Of a stretch of DNA of 6,407 bases, positions 6,205-6,407 are shown in pieces (the first letter of the stretch is position 1; each line of letters starts with the position of its first letter). The position numbers and the translations under genes were made by a program. The notes under the pieces are model-generated. The model saw nothing but the letters and a program-made list of their open reading frames with translations, was not told the origin of the DNA and ran no database searches. The DNA is from Kiloniellales bacterium. Its GTDB lineage: Bacteria > Pseudomonadota > Alphaproteobacteria > Kiloniellales > JAKSDN01. The stretch is from assembly GCA_022360075.1 (NCBI GenBank), contig JAKSDN010000950.1:1-6407 (forward strand), read 5' to 3'.

Positions 6205-6220
6205 ATGAAAACGCTTTCGC
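6205..6220. promoter_or_regulatory. LacI-family operator 2, next to the regulator gene
   Basis: ATGAAAACGCTTTCGC is centred on CG at 6212-6213. Its core TGAAAACGCTTTCG matches TGNAANCGNTTNCA except the final base, and it shares AAACGCTTTC with operator 1, 194 bases away centre to centre. It lies 43 bases before the regulator ATG, so it could mediate autoregulation or cooperate with operator 1. I could not pick a convincing plus-strand promoter; TAGAAA (6234-6239) is a possible -10 without a good -35. Confidence 0.6.
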
Positions 6221-6262
6221 TACGTCAGCCGGTTAGAAATACCCTGTGAGCGGGCTCGCGCC

Positions 6263-6407
6263 ATGAAGCCGCGTCATGTCCGGGCACTGGACGACGGCGC
6301 TCGCCGCCGCCTGACCATCAAGGAGATCGCGCAGGAGGCGGGCGTATCCATTGCGACCGTTTCGCGGGTCATCAACCATCCCGACCTGGTGGCTGAAGAA
6401 ACGCGCG
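6263..6407 (+). CDS. LacI-family transcriptional regulator (N-terminal part, cut by window edge)
   Basis: Only 48 codons are inside the window, but they include the full LacI-type helix-turn-helix: LTIKEIAQEAGVSIATVSRVINHPDLVAEETR at about 17-48. Helix 1 is TIKEIAQEA, and the recognition helix begins at VSIATVSRVIN. The specificity pair after VS is I-A, close to the V-A of GalR and M-A of CcpA. Those proteins bind TGNAANCG-type sites like those found in the adjacent intergenic region. The sugar-sensing domain lies beyond the edge. A 16-residue basic N-terminal stretch precedes the domain, slightly longer than usual. ATG at 6263 is the only in-frame ATG, with only a weak GAGCGGG upstream. The gene is divergent from the ABC operon and is the likely repressor of it, induced by the transported compound or a metabolite. 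Confidence 0.93.
   Translation, partial: MKPRHVRALDDGARRRLTIKEIAQEAGVSIATVSRVINHPDLVAEETR

Overview
This GC-rich window reads as one complete-looking catabolic-type operon on the minus strand, with its divergent regulator beginning at the right edge. The GC content, the Tat-exported solute-binding protein and the protein sequences suggest a proteobacterium, probably an alphaproteobacterium. That assignment is an inference from sequence style; there is no rRNA or other marker gene here.

Layout from right to left, which is the direction of operon transcription. A LacI-family regulator starts at 6263 on the plus strand and runs off the window with only its DNA-binding head present. A 408-base divergent intergenic region (5855-6262) follows. 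It holds two LacI-type operators sharing the core AAACGCTTTC, a run of three direct repeats that resemble operator half-sites, and candidate promoters for the minus-strand operon. The better promoter has its -10 box inside one operator. The operon then runs: Tat-signal solute-binding protein (4457-5854), a 110-base gap with a strong stem-loop, MalF-type permease (3396-4346), MalG-type permease (2488-3393), MalK/UgpC-type ATPase (1320-2483), and a HisD-superfamily dehydrogenase (1297 leftwards, reaching the window edge after 432 codons and probably almost complete). Apart from the 110-base gap, junctions are 2 to 22 bases, as expected of a single transcript.

How the parts fit together (inference): the binding protein captures a small polar solute in the periplasm. 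The two permeases and the ATPase import it, and the HisD-like enzyme oxidises the solute or a product of it with NAD+ in the cytoplasm. The LacI-type repressor is released by the solute or a metabolite. The HisD-like protein keeps the zinc and catalytic residues of the family, but its setting argues against histidine biosynthesis. It resembles the branch that includes sulfopropanediol dehydrogenase (HpsN). The true substrate cannot be read from the sequence.

I see no mobile element, CRISPR array, tRNA, rRNA or defence gene. The most interesting points are the HisD-like enzyme bound into a sugar-type ABC operon, the operator and half-site arrangement between the divergent genes, and the stem-loop separating the binding-protein gene from the membrane genes. 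I do not see evidence of an entirely new kind of system.
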